A stretch of DNA of 64,000 nucleotides from Notolepis coatsorum (lineage: Eukaryota > Chordata > Actinopteri > Aulopiformes > Paralepididae): assembly GCA_963971535.1 (NCBI GenBank), contig OZ020589.1, positions 88,770,183-88,834,182 of the forward strand, read 5' to 3'. Made by a program: the position numbers and the translations under genes. A model generated the notes under the pieces. The model made no database searches. It was given only the letters and a program-made list of their open reading frames with translations, and was not told the DNA's origin. This document shows, one piece after another, positions 49,101 through 53,217 of the stretch (position 1 is the stretch's first letter; every line of letters starts with the position of its first letter).

Positions 49101-52100
49101 GACTTAGTGCTTGAATGCCACCATCGGCGCTAATGTTAGCGTTAATATCGCCTAATCTATGTTTAAAATTATGGCTATGTGTCTAATCTGCCCGTCGCTT
49201 ATCAAAGAATCATTTTCCAGTCAGTGCTGTCAAGGCAGATTGGTTTTTTATCGCTTCATTTCCGTTTGAGAGCATTTTGAAAAGCACCCGTTTTGAGGTA
49301 AAAAACAGCCCATTCTGTGATAATCGTCTTTTACTGGAATATTCCAGAACGTTGATATTTGTCGGCCTATTTATGAATCGTTTTCAAATAAACGCTAGAT
49401 GATCAATATTATACGCACATTCGAGGCGCGCGCTGATAATAGCCGTTTTCATTTCCTCATGGATTTTACAGTGAAACCGCTGGAGCACATATCAGAAAAA
49501 AGCTTATATCTTCATCAAAACGAGTCTGATTATTCTAACACTGATAACATAGATTCCTTACCTGACATCAGATGGTATCCAACTGGTATATTCCAATTCC
49601 TGATCACCATTCGAAAAAAATCAATAAGTGTATAGATCTAACGTGTATACAGTAGAACTCATGCTTGCCGCGGCTCAGAGTCTCCAGAATTAACTCTGGT
49701 AACCCCGGCTGCATCAGTGGACTGGAAAATGTGGACTGGAATATTTTTTTCCCCCCATCCATTTTCATTGAGTCCATTCCAAAATCCCTGATGTCATCTG
49801 GGAGACGATAGGGGGCGCTTTTTTCATATCTGATCGCCGGCGGCCTTTGGGTAGGCTAGGGTAGGCTCGTGTGATGCAATATGATTTCAGATCGCTAAAA
49901 TAAAAAAATCCGAGAAATCTCGTGAGTGGCTTTCAACGTAACTATTGTAAATCCGAGAAAAGCCGTGAGTGGCAGTCAAAGTGTTAATAGTCCACAAATA
50001 TTAGTTGAATGCGGCGGCTGGGTGGCGCAGCGGACTAAGCGCTCGTCACCAACGCGAGAGACACTGGTATCGAATTCGGCTGTCAGCGTTGCCTCCGGTG
50101 GGTGGTAATCTGGTCGTTGTAAACAGCGACTCCTACAGGTCGGTCAGGGCGCCTGCACAGCGAGGAAGGGAGATGGTGAGGGTAGTGTGAGCCTCCCACA
50201 CGTTACAACTCACCAATGAGAGTCCGCACTGGCAGGTGAAAAGAAGTGGCTGGCTGACTGCATGTATCGGAGGGGACGCGTCTATGCCTTCTACAACGCT
50301 GTTCGGTTTCCGGGTTCCTCTGATTGGCCACTAAGCCCACGTGACCCTACGCTAGCACGCCCCAGTTATCGATTGCGCTGCGCATGCGCATGAGCCGCCT
50401 CATATTTGCGAATGCATAAACTATATCTTAAATTATGGCTATGTGTCTAATATGGCCGTCGCTTATCAATTGACAGAGCTCTCATATTTGCGAATGCATA
50501 AACTATATCTTAAATTATGGCTGTGTCTAATATGGCCGTCGCTTATCAATGACTTGTTTTGTTTACATCAGGGTGAACGCTGTTGCATTCGCAAATATGA
50601 GAGCTCTGTCAATTGATAAGCGACGGCCATATTAGACACATAGCCATAATTTAAGATATAGTTTATGCATTCGCAAATATGAGAGCTCTGTCATTGAAGT
50701 GGGTGGTGGCAGCGTAACAGCGTTCACCCTGATGTAAAGTAGCGATTTTTTATTGGTTTGTCATGACAAACCAATTACATAATCCAACATATGTGTAAAG
50801 AAACAACATATTCCAGTTAACGGTATATTTTTTTAATGATTCATTACGGTATAAATTAGGTTAACTGGAGCTGCGTATTGCTGGCTCTCATATTTGCGAA
50901 TGCAACAGCGTTCACCCTGATGTAAACAAAACAAGTCATTGATAAGCGACGGCCATATTAGACACATAGCCATAATTTAAGATATAGTTTATGCATTCGC
51001 AAATATGAGAGCTCTGTCATTGAAGGCGCTTGTCGCGGCTCATGCGCGGGCGTAAGCGATAACTGGCGGCGATAAGGGGGGCGTGCTAGCGTAGGGTCAC
51101 GTGGGCTTAGTGGCCAATCAGAGGAACCCGGAAACCGAACAGCGTTGTAGACGCGGAGGGGACATGCGATAGTATCTATCAACCCTCCCTAGACCGACCA
51201 GTGGGGGGCACATGCGAGCAACGACCAGGAAGGGGAGGGGGGGAATTGGCATGACTACTAAATTGGGATGGGATAAAAACACCGAAAAACAGGAGAAAAA
51301 GTGGATAAAAAAAAGAAATTTGTTGAATGCTATTTTTCATTGGTATAAGCTCATTGGGTCATTGGTGCAAGTCGTTCTCCCGGAATTCCGTAAAATACAT
51401 ATATTGCTTGTACCTCTGCCACCCTGTAACATCTCTCTTTGTGCTTGTAGCTCTGCCACCCTGTAACACCTCCCTTTGTGCTTGTAGCTCTGCCACCCTG
51501 TAACATCTCCCTTTGTGCTTGTACCTCTGATGCTGTGTAACATCCCTTTGTGCTTGTACCTCTGCCACCCTGTAACATATCCCTTTGTGCTTGTAGCTCT
51601 GCCACCCTGTAACACCTCCCTTTGTGCTTGTAGCTCTGCCACCCTGTAACATCTCCCTTTGTGCTTGTACCTCTGCCACCCTGTAACATCTCCCTTTGTG
51701 CTTGTACCTCTGCCACCCTGTAACATCTCCCTTTGTGCTTGTACCTCTGCCACCCTGTAACATCTCCCTTTGTGCTTGTACCTCTGCCACCCTGTAACAT
51801 CTCCCTTTGTGCTTGTACCTCTGCCACCCTGTAACATCTCCCTTTGTGCTTGTACCTCTGCCGCCCTGTAACATCTCCCTTTGTGCCTGTACCTCTGGTG
51901 CCCTGTAACATCTCCCTTTGTGCTTGTACCTCTGCCACCCTGTAACACCTCCCTTTGTGCTTGTAGCTCTGCCACCCTGTAACACCTCCCTTTGTGCTTG
52001 TACCTCTGGTGCCCTGTAACATCTCCCGTTGTGCTTGTACCTCTGGTGCCCTGTAACATCTCCCGTTGTGCTTGTACCTCTGATGCCCTGTAACATCTCC

Positions 52101-52352
52101 CTTTGTGCTTGTAGCTCTGCCACCCTGTAACATCTCCCTTTGTGCTTGTACCTCTGATGCCCTGTAACATCTCCCTTTGTGCTGGTAGCTCTGATGTGTT
52201 TTTGTTCTCTTCCTTCAGGATACAAAACGGTGGATGGCTTGTTACAGAGAATGTTTGAGGCAGACCTGAGCCCTGAGGATTTTGCTGAAGAAGAGGATCC
52301 TGACAATCCATCAGACATGAACTTCTCAAACCCTATCTTCAACTCAGTATAG
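10134..52352 (+). CDS. tpcn3: Two-pore channel, TPC3-like (C-terminal half, eight exons)
   Basis: Two-pore channels are dimeric voltage-gated-like cation channels with two six-helix domains per chain. The joined exons encode, in order: domain II S3 (FDTLIVISALIATIVNAA), S4 (VFILRVLRLIRVVDSIKR, arginines every third residue), S5 (IGPTILTFGQLIIVVYYIFA), a pore loop with an N-rich turret (CGNPLLNGTDF), the filter region LTLVNQWHVL, S6 (FFILFHIVVVIIIINIFVAF, then VLEAFFVEYTVEK), and an acidic tail ending SNPIFNSV. Exons total 895 bp and stay in frame across all seven joins. One intron is U12-type. Earlier exons (N-terminus, domain I, domain II S1-S2) are outside the window. TPC3 rather than TPC1/2 is inferred from remembered likeness in S4 and filter; family membership is firmer than the paralogue call. 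Interior introns hold most of the window's mobile elements. Confidence 0.88.
10381..10468 (+). CDS. tpcn3: TPC exon: domain II S4 voltage sensor
   Basis: The acceptor GGGTTCCAG precedes it. It encodes GGYTSRQVLDIVFILRVLRL and then IRVVDSIK. Three arginines are spaced RVLRLIR, the voltage-sensing pattern. The donor GTTTGC is weak at positions +3 to +6, but reading frame and homology fix the boundary. Confidence 0.88.
10724..10880. repeat. 48-bp tandem repeat, about 3.2 copies, in an intron
   Basis: The unit begins CCTGCTATCGGAAGGTCTCA and ends TCCTACTCAATCAAC. Copies start near 10724, 10772 and 10820, with a partial copy at 10868. It lies in the 525-bp intron between the S4 and S5 exons, about 110 bp before the S5 acceptor. 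Confidence 0.9.
10994..11063 (+). CDS. tpcn3: TPC exon: S4-S5 linker and S5
   Basis: The acceptor CTTCTGCCATAAG and donor GTAAGT bound it. It encodes FRTIINTLIKIGPTILTFGQ and LII, matching the amphipathic linker and start of S5. It ends in phase 0 before a 25.7-kb intron. Confidence 0.88.
11064..11560. other. Intron start with an old interspersed repeat
   Basis: About 11190-11330 (CCTCCACGCATCTCAGCCAT..., CTCAGGAACGCCTTGAGGGA) resembles a repeat widespread in fish genomes, remembered rather than searched. No coding potential is supported. The 5' edge of the large LINE lies somewhere in or just after this stretch. Confidence 0.45.
11996..12825 (+). CDS. LINE ORF1, 5' part: coiled coil and repeat-rich linker
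   Basis: It starts MPGLGSPTECTNCLKM and soon enters a heptad-like stretch (IVELEARVSTLYQIQ). Then come an RNA-binding-like basic segment (KDKRRNKRTRTSPP) and, at about residues 125-200, four degenerate copies of a block around GAHAND/SEANS (DNA unit near 51-57 bp, 12370-12560). The frame runs straight into the right side of BEL copy A: two bases left at 12825 plus one base at 22331 make the next codon. ORF1 proteins of this group bind RNA and chaperone the LINE particle. Confidence 0.8.
12826..14152 (-). repeat. LTR of BEL copy A (3' LTR in element sense)
   Basis: A 1327-bp terminal repeat, TG...CA, matching 20526-22325 apart from the inserted LINE piece there. Small open frames inside are duplicated simply because the LTR is duplicated; none is supported as a gene. 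Confidence 0.93.
14246..20467 (-). CDS. Gag-pol region of BEL copy A (fossil)
   Basis: On the minus strand the region encodes a charged, coiled-coil-rich Gag with cysteine-histidine knuckles (CPYCEKEHW and similar), an aspartic protease with DDGS, a reverse transcriptase with FYVDNC, a RNase H (FSDASEVAYG), and an H2C2-type zinc domain with a DDE integrase (SDHGTNFKGG, HFGGTWERE). Domain order and sequence are those of BEL/Pao. It is broken at about one place and is treated as a fossil. It is clearly diverged from, but collinear with, copy B. Confidence 0.9.
20526..22325 (-). repeat. LTR of BEL copy A (5' LTR in element sense), with an insert
   Basis: A second copy of the 1327-bp LTR, lengthened to 1800 bp by a 468-bp LINE fragment plus a 5-bp duplication. 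A primer-binding-like stretch (TGGTCCTTCGAGCCGG on the minus strand) lies just inside, near 20506-20523. Confidence 0.92.
20541..21008 (-). mobile_element. 5'-truncated LINE fragment inside the BEL LTR
   Basis: On the minus strand it encodes a LINE ORF2 C-terminus (MLLNVPLMQSELGKAAFSHY, then APFLWNTLQVKL, then NCFT) followed by a 3' UTR ending in GATAAATAAAGGATAAATAA-type tail. The 5-bp GGGTA flanks it at 20536-20540 and 21009-21013. It is absent from the other LTR, so it arrived after copy A. Confidence 0.88.
22331..23009 (+). CDS. LINE ORF1, 3' part: SGNH-esterase-like domain
   Basis: It continues the ORF1 frame after copy A. The block QKIDCILIGDSTTRYVEM carries the GDS of SGNH hydrolases. 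IVIHSGSFDILRKKTGTETL stands where family members usually show a GTND-type motif, and FFPNRLGSKLLAANMRHAL aligns with the C-terminal HPN-type block. Here the catalytic H position reads F, so esterase activity is doubtful. Stop at 23007-23009. Esterase-type ORF1 proteins are known in the L2/CR1 group. Confidence 0.8.
23088..23505 (+). pseudogene. LINE ORF2, endonuclease N-terminal part
   Basis: APE-type endonuclease motifs are visible: IKLAFLNVRSLNNKTFLVND, then LDCICLVETWL, DYNFFQIPRKDKRGGGVA, and TIIVTIYRPPRHS at the right edge. An in-frame TAA at 23409-23411 kills this copy. The frame is interrupted at 23505 by BEL copy B and resumes at 32636 with PIFIQELSEL. The true ORF2 start may be slightly upstream. 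Confidence 0.8.
23506..24927 (+). repeat. 5' LTR of BEL copy B
   Basis: It starts TGTTGTGAAGGGCCAG and ends CCCCTCAGTTACA. It is immediately followed by a primer-binding-like ATTGGTCCTTCGAGCCGG, also present in copy A. A poly-C run lies near 24490. Confidence 0.93.
24972..31082 (+). CDS. Gag-pol polyprotein of BEL copy B
   Basis: A single frame of about 2036 codons. Gag fills roughly residues 1-620, with acidic and glutamine-rich coiled segments, followed by three cysteine-histidine clusters at about 634-700. The aspartic protease signature DDGS is near 750, reverse transcriptase with YVDN near 1168, RNase H (FSDASEVAYG) near 1360, the H2C2-like zinc region near 1655-1715, and integrase acidic residues in the MDCFGP, SDHGTNF and GTWERE blocks near 1735, 1796 and 1845. 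This is the full BEL/Pao order with no envelope gene. The exact start Met is uncertain by a few codons. Confidence 0.92.
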   Translation: MLLILKWPMMNTPRNDPPNQHPQRERRLPQYLEAYAVNQQPSLLLTVNAVKLESKSMSNPNAQTTPTIEAPTGSNVTDQAHGGDQWEPDMTSHPASTEEVVPDESREEYNATERELGTEEDGESTVEIELQGSARSTPREGSPIQPPSPSEAERTLQQAFLISLNAAAERDRLQIQQRSEEEHIRLEIRLIQMEENVARDRADSQRAAAGALRDADRDRQQAQLIEQLIRRTTPSPSARGSRNSSRHTSRAASPSRVNNPELDQQTRSIPPTDHLPPPVQARPSNREGAAYPVERLNQRLQALDDLTEDEEEEEENHARRQHSTLPDQEVRYSPGYTPAELRYRPPTLYTGEHDARPAPRNSTWTSGPWYTAGTSPYQGAGGDSPRRPLPQRSPMYPQSASYIGTPMVPDFTQENRAQYTELRMCLETMLVDVLDERHKYAILLKHLKVPRAHNIALAYATSTTPYTAALVALDQRYGRIWDYVIQEIRHIDRLPPAIDNRALDDLSIRVQSLVGMLGAQREKGRHELYANSNVERILEKLPPARQERFRRQRDHRDPNGPEPNLLDLADFLAREVSSLRLDTFGRSTPGSREGTRRLNDGRRSVTVMHQSESVQSSRSHSTPSRTEKWKIVCPYCEKEHWLAQCDSFPKLNAEEASQWIKSNKRCFRCARSHMAAECRLKKRCTKCDGAHLDILHDSNRRRPSPAPSSSKASVMYIDPASSSGAQVLLKVVRVTLSYQNKVLDTYAVLDDGSEKTLLLASAAAQLGLRGSETQMTIRTIRRDLKTIKGENVSFSIAASGQPERRYQITDAFTSQEIGLSRYTYPVAKLMEKYAHLRKLPIPLIDNAMPTLLIGSDHADLIVPIDRVHTGPRGCPAAVETRLGWTLQGPLAKSLNRSTATRCLHSRVTEGETALLQHVERLWTLEQMPFKNGKKDIRSKDDIYAIHLPETGTKRVPVNGVLRYATPLLRREGMPTFHAKTDATERYLLNTERRLAKNPAQESVYRAEIEKLITAGHVTKMDIKEADQTTESWYVPHHKVHHNGKDRIVFNCSYQIGSQNLNKELLPGPTLAPSLLGVLLRFRQEKVAISGDIKGMFLQVRLVEEDKPLLRFLRREKPGDEHPAIYQWEVLPFGTTCSPCCATFALQKHVAEDPAADEEVRHSVKNSFYVDNCLQSLSTQEEAEALLIKLRASLIKGGFDLRQWASSDPQVLRSLSSEDKAASSETWMATIPGEAQEMTLGLVWRFKTDSLHYRHKPLTTEQGRPAAAPTTRRSVYTTLARQYDPLGCILPYTTRATMIVRALWDKDQGWDDPIPAHLASTWREWEMELHSLPGVNMRRSYFPPTVRPETCKMDLHVFSDASEVAYGSVAYLRAQEEGGEIYTAFVLARSRIAPRKQQSIPRLELCAALAGAHLATLIQRELTIPVSRTILWSDSTTVLAWIKSDSCKYKVFVGVRVTEIQDLTEELTGETEWRYVDTKQNPADVITRGMPLDDLTRRNVYSDGPAFLKLPEGEWPTPIPREASQEEAENKKPMFCGLSTVISADPNIDDCTTIESAQQRTFLRHHPECKSPAEMSAANYEEAELLLLQRAQRDSFPDELACLQGGKPVPSDSRLIHLAPESDAHTLIRVGGRLRRAPNLPDDIKYPIVLNSRHKVTELIIKKYDEDVHHAGAERVFAEIRRRYWILQGREAVRRFQRTCLDCRKWRAQPSIPRMADLPPCRLRIGDKPFHSTGMDCFGPLHIKKGRGTEKRWGIVFKCMTTRAIHIELLPTMSTDSFLMAFRRFTSRKGRPSTLLSDHGTNFKGGERELRESFQAMGPELKTHLAPAQIDFQFNPPNAPHFGGTWEREVRSIKTALYAVLGAQTVAEEVLMTVLTEIEGVLNSKPLGYVSSDVADIDPVTPNTLLMGRLDPALPQTMYRPEEANGRRMWRYSQVLADKFWSSFLLHYLPSLQTRQKWVKERDNLTEGTVVMIIDQSLPRAMWPAGRVSKVITGADGKVRAAEVLVQGRTYTRPVARLIELPRLPDTIDDDHDPITL
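31191..32630 (+). repeat. 3' LTR of BEL copy B
   Basis: Nearly identical to 23506-24927. It is preceded by a G-rich stretch near 31180-31189 that may serve as the polypurine primer. It ends at the CTCAC duplication and LINE ORF2 resumes at 32636. Confidence 0.93.
32636..35072 (+). pseudogene. LINE ORF2: rest of endonuclease, reverse transcriptase, C-terminal domain
   Basis: The endonuclease continues with KVILNGDLNIHFNKK (GD-N motif). The frame shifts near 32755 and the endonuclease goes on with NTLDLVITTTGLSITNIS and LPLSDHHCIFF. Reverse transcriptase motifs lie in 33056-34615: NYRPISNLPFISKVLEKI, FRKYHSTETAL, LLDLSAAFDTIDH, GVAQGSCLGPLLFSLYM, and YADD at about 34244-34255. A second shift near 34590-34610 separates the C-terminal part (LDYCNALFTGLPKKTTERLQ ... 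PKLWNKLPQNIREA), ending at 35072. Overall a recently dead L2-type ORF2. Confidence 0.85.
35222..35575 (+). repeat. Tandem duplication in the LINE 3' UTR
   Basis: A block starting TGACTATTTTTAAACTGAAT and containing GCTAGATCCTAATGTGAAAC occurs near 35222 and again near 35427, with a shorter extra piece near 35268-35293. It lies between the ORF2 stop and the short (ATT)n tail. Confidence 0.75.
35648..36214. other. Intron sequence with a repeated CATTGGTC/AACCACGCC block
   Basis: ACTACTTTCATTGGTCTA followed by GGTTAACCACGCCCC occurs at about 35654 and about 35776, and a weaker form near 35902. No coding content was recognised. Confidence 0.5.
36215..36662 (+). mobile_element. L2-like LINE 3' fragment
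   Basis: The stretch near 36333-36412 encodes a degenerate L2 C-terminal stretch (APRSTMVERTSHHSR-like). The 3' end GTAAGTCGCTTTGGATAAAA and GCGTCAGCTAAATG is the classic L2-type tail. It ends about 150 bp before the pore exon. Confidence 0.75.
36810..37029 (+). CDS. tpcn3: TPC exon: S5 end, pore loop and selectivity filter
   Basis: The acceptor TTTCTTCCCAG precedes it. It encodes VVYYIFAMVGMELFKNKF, a turret with a cysteine pair (AYCGNPLLNG ... LNYCKNSF) and an N-glycosylation-type NGT, then the pore helix GASFILLVELTLVNQWH. It ends with one base (G at 37029) of a split codon. The next bases, ATATCCTTTT, are a U12-type donor rather than GT. Confidence 0.9.
37290..37557. repeat. 24-bp minisatellite, about 11 copies
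   Basis: The unit is GATTATCAGGTCCAAGAACA followed by AGGT. Because 24 is a multiple of three, apparent protein frames run through it on both strands; they are not genes. It lies within the U12 intron, 260 bp from its 5' end. Confidence 0.95.
37558..38220. other. Intron sequence, partly duplicated
   Basis: Three near copies of a block containing TTACAACCTCC and CTTTCTAGAATCACTGTTGT lie at about 37800-37930. No gene was recognised. Confidence 0.5.
38221..38600 (-). mobile_element. LINE 3' fragment, same family as 58.4 and 62.4 kb
   Basis: On the minus strand the coding end reads FFPQAIRTLI-like sequence near 38540-38580. Then come a CA-rich UTR and the GGCGGGCATGGCCACC-type tail ending TTGAATCTTG near 38221. 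It is 5'-truncated. Confidence 0.7.
38950..39470 (+). mobile_element. hAT relic with zinc-finger-like remnant
   Basis: The segment AGCTGTCAACCCTACCGTTT, then CCCGGGATTCTCCTG (39162-39197) resembles a hAT terminus remembered from fish. From 39274 a short frame gives MAAIPLCDDRWQQCKVCRVD and FNVSHGGKHDV, which looks like the C2H2/BED-type finger at the start of some hAT transposases. It then decays. Boundaries are not defined. Confidence 0.5.
39471..40360. other. Intron sequence without recognised genes
   Basis: AT-rich sequence. A stretch at about 40120-40320 with repeated CATTTACAGTT/ACTGTA motifs may be a small MITE, but clear ends and a duplication were not found. Confidence 0.4.
40361..40425 (+). 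repeat. Long G run and GC-box-rich tract
   Basis: An uninterrupted run of about 18 G is followed by GGGCGGGGC-like blocks. It could form G-quadruplexes on the + strand and contains Sp1-type GC boxes. Function is unknown. Confidence 0.7.
41052..41142 (+). CDS. tpcn3: TPC exon: filter exit and S6, first part
   Basis: It follows the U12 intron's terminal AC. It encodes (H)VLTSGFTTVTHISARLFF and then ILFHIVVVIIIIN, the last codon split with the next exon. The donor is GTAGGT. A run of ATC codons gives the isoleucine-rich S6. Confidence 0.88.
41143..41397. other. Intron sequence
   Basis: Follows the S6 exon donor. No gene or repeat family was recognised. Confidence 0.4.
41398..41865 (+). pseudogene. 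LINE reverse-transcriptase C-terminal relic
   Basis: ISYCNIIWANICPSYLQAIH and RSQKSFVRIATNSSYLAPTK, followed after a shift by VGPLLPNSHLFIKVMWNDIN and CSTLNTFKSKLKK, match the thumb/C-terminal region of non-LTR reverse transcriptases. A CTA run near 41568-41590 marks decay. Clade not assigned. Confidence 0.65.
42222..42478. repeat. 24-bp minisatellite, about 10-11 copies
   Basis: The unit is ACCACCACAAACAAGCCAAT plus ACTG. It is unrelated in sequence to the 24-bp arrays at 37.3 and 42.7 kb. It lies in the intron between the two S6 exons. Confidence 0.95.
42685..43275. repeat. 24-bp minisatellite, about 25 copies, next to a splice acceptor
   Basis: The unit is GGAAGAGTTAACTGTTCTTT plus ATCT or ACCT. 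The array stops about 45 bp before the exon at 43321. Each unit carries GTTAAC followed by a pyrimidine run and AG, resembling a weak branch site plus acceptor. Long apparent frames here are repeat artefacts. Confidence 0.95.
43321..43434 (+). CDS. tpcn3: TPC exon: S6 end and start of the C-terminal tail
   Basis: The acceptor CTTCTGTCTGCAG and donor GTACGT (43435) bound it. It encodes IFVAFVLEAFFVEYTVEKGD and LQTSLEKKIEELELGVD with a split Q. IFVAFVLEAFF is a strongly conserved TPC S6 block and the following EKKIEELEL may form a short coiled helix. Confidence 0.9.
43630..44840 (-). mobile_element. LINE 3' fragment (minus strand), interrupted by a MITE
   Basis: The minus-strand frame at 44493-44840 reads LAAIMENPYHPLYDELVKMR and SSFSHRLIPPRHSTNRLGQS, a LINE C-terminal signature. 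The 3' tail GATCAATAAAGGAATATC lies near 43645-43662, preceded on the minus strand by a poly-C run (43687-43720). A TA-flanked MITE sits at 43904-44411. Confidence 0.75.
43904..44411. mobile_element. MITE with TA ends (mariner-like?)
   Basis: TACCGTACTTTT at the left and AAAAGTACGGTA at the right are inverted. The outer TA could be the Tc1/mariner target duplication. Inside, GCGGCTTATA/TATAAGCCGC blocks recur on both strands. Superfamily is tentative. Confidence 0.65.
44900..46540 (-). mobile_element. Probable solo LTR (fossil retroelement end)
   Basis: A 1641-bp block begins TGTAGAAGGG and ends TCTACA, with the 4-bp CATG on both sides (44896-44899, 46541-46544). The sequence TATATAAAAGGAGAGG on the minus strand (near 45344-45359) looks like an LTR promoter. 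No coding domains were found. It splits a 31-bp tandem repeat (TGTTTCAATCAATCTG... units) that continues on both sides. Family unknown; an internally deleted LTR element is the alternative. Confidence 0.6.
46802..47417 (+). mobile_element. tRNA-derived SINE with L2-like tail (V-SINE type), split by a hAT MITE
   Basis: The tRNA-like head GTGGCTAGGGAGGTAGAG, with B-box GTTCGATTCCCAC, leads to the conserved centre CTTGAGCAAGACACTTAACC and the tail AAAGTGCTTTGGATAAAAGC. A hAT MITE occupies 46857-47224. A complete minus-strand copy lies at 52984-53217. Confidence 0.85.
46857..47224. mobile_element. hAT MITE, ATATCGG-rich family, copy 1
   Basis: Ends TAGGGATGTCCGATATTATC and ...ATATCGAGCATCCCTA are inverted. 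Perfect 8-bp duplications ATTCCCAC flank it (46849-46856, 47225-47232), lying in the SINE's B-box region. A sister copy is at 55913-56203. Confidence 0.92.
47647..48495 (+). mobile_element. hAT element with BED-finger remnant
   Basis: Termini TAGGGCTGTCTTAAATACTT and ...GAATGTCAGCCCTA are inverted and flanked by perfect GACGTTAC duplications (47639-47646, 48496-48503). A frame near 47879-48000 gives MSTKKSSDVWLHFKICKDNA and ECQICQKTTLSNHLKNL, a BED-type zinc finger start (W..F, C..C, H). The catalytic part is missing. An L2-like tail lies inside at about 48315-48390. Confidence 0.88.
48496..48816. other. Intron sequence
   Basis: No repeat or coding content recognised; it leads into the acceptor at 48815-48816. 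Confidence 0.4.
48817..48929 (+). CDS. tpcn3: TPC exon: C-terminal cytosolic tail, part 1
   Basis: The acceptor CTTGAATTAG and donor GTAAGT bound it. It encodes DKLEGNLADTVDTNDGVTGT and SESTKSKPTLIFKIASK. It joins CA-G in front (Q) and A-GA behind (R). IFKIASKRYKTVD is conserved in TPC tails. Confidence 0.88.
49070..49987. mobile_element. TTAA-target MITE
   Basis: TTAACACTTTCAGTGCCACC at the left and the inverse GTGGCAGTCAAAGTGTTAA at the right bound 918 bp, with TTAA at both edges. No transposase. The terminal sequence class (TTAACNC...GCC) resembles the elements at 2945 and 53936. Confidence 0.8.
50013..51321 (+). mobile_element. tRNA-derived SINE, copy 3, split by a fold-back element
   Basis: The head GGCGGCTGGGTGGCGCAGCG (50013) and body run to 50277, and the body and A-rich tail resume at 51164 and end at 51321. 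The 9-bp GTTGAATGC flanks the whole at 50004-50012 and 51322-51330. The missing middle is exactly the inserted 877-bp palindromic element. Confidence 0.85.
50278..51154. mobile_element. Fold-back (long inverted repeat) element
   Basis: The ends GCGTCTA...CAACGCTGTTCGG and their complement bound 877 bp, flanked by perfect 9-bp GGAGGGGAC (50269-50277, 51155-51163). The outer inverted repeats run about 75 bp almost perfectly, then continue imperfectly. Further in, a ~110-bp module (CATATTTGCGAATGCATAAA ... CGACGGCCATATTAGACACA on one strand or the other) occurs at least four times, in both orientations. No coding sequence. Nine-base duplications with modular long inverted ends fit fold-back/Mutator-like elements. 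Confidence 0.82.
51405..52195. repeat. 37-bp minisatellite, about 21 copies, next to the last exon's acceptor
   Basis: The unit is TGTGCTTGTACCTCTGCCAC plus CCTGTAACATCTCCCTT, with variants reading GTAGCTCTG or TCTGGTGCC. The array ends about 24 bp before exon 52219. Units carrying CCCTTTGTGCTTGTAG look like splice acceptors. Because three units span 111 bp, all three minus-strand frames stay open; none is a gene. Confidence 0.95.
52219..52352 (+). CDS. tpcn3: TPC terminal exon
   Basis: The acceptor TCTCTTCCTTCAG precedes it. It encodes YKTVDGLLQRMFEADLSPED, FAEEEDPDNPSDMNFSNPIF, NSV and stops at TAG (52350-52352). A leucine-rich segment followed by an acidic tail is usual at TPC C-termini. 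Confidence 0.9.
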
Positions 52353-52710
52353 CCATTTGTATATGTATAAAATGGAATGCACAATCTTGAATGCAATATT
52401 TTTTTACATATTTGTTCCTATATCCTTGTATACTGCCAGATGTATCTATACTCGTGAAATATTATGTGTATCCAATACAGTGTTAAATTGTTAATACAAC
52501 TTGAAGATAATTAGACATTAAAGTGATATTTAGTTATCTATTATAATACCTCTCAACGTAGATCTACAACTCTGTAAAGATATAAATATATCTACCGGTA
52601 TACATTCTTCAGTTATCAACCAAAAATATTCTTTGAGAGAAATATTGCATTGCAAATTTAAGGGAAAATGTAAGCTAATAAAATTAATCTGTGGCCTAAC
52701 TTGAATCTCT
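52353..52710 (+). terminator. TPC 3' UTR with poly(A) signal
   Basis: AT-rich sequence after the stop. AATAAA at 52677-52682 is the best polyadenylation signal; ATTAAA occurs near 52516. The actual cleavage site cannot be seen. Confidence 0.65.
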
Positions 52711-52983
52711 TTTTTTTTATGACTAAATCTTCTAACGGCTGATGCAGAGACTTATCCAGATCCAAACTATATGTATTACAATTGTCCTCTGAAAACAAGC
52801 TCAGACATGAACAGGCCAACAATGTCCATTCTCCCCCCAAGATCTAACTCTCCACCAACGTCCTTTCTCCCCCCAAGATCTAGCCTCCCCAGCCCACCAT
52901 CTGAGACACAAACAACACTATTCTGCCCACTCAGACTCCTTCCCTGATAAAGGACACATGTTTCCAGTGTGCTAAGTAAATGA

Positions 52984-53217
52984 TAAATGGTGCATTTATA
53001 TAGCGGCTTTTATCCAAAGCGCTTTACAATTTGTTCCTCACATTTTACCCATTCACTCAGCCACCATGCAAGGTGCCAACCTGCACATCGGGAGCAATTA
53101 GGGGTTAAGTGTCTTGCTCAAGGACACTTCGACATGCTGCCCGGGAGGAGTGGGAATCGAACCGGGAACCTCCGGATTACCAGACGACTGCTCTACCTCC
53201 TGAGCCACTGTCGCCCC
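52984..53217 (-). mobile_element. V-SINE-type tRNA-derived SINE, complete, minus strand
   Basis: Reading the minus strand: GTGGCTCAGGAGGTAGAGCA head, GGTTCGATTCCCACTC B-box, CTTGAGCAAGACACTTAACC centre, and an AAAGCGCTTTGGATAAAAGC tail. Uninterrupted relative of the split copy at 46802-47417. Confidence 0.88.

Noticed and set aside
51337-52396. Three long minus-strand reading frames of 260-345 codons
   Set aside because: They run through the 37-bp minisatellite; three units make 111 bp, so all frames stay open. Translation is one repeated peptide in three phases.
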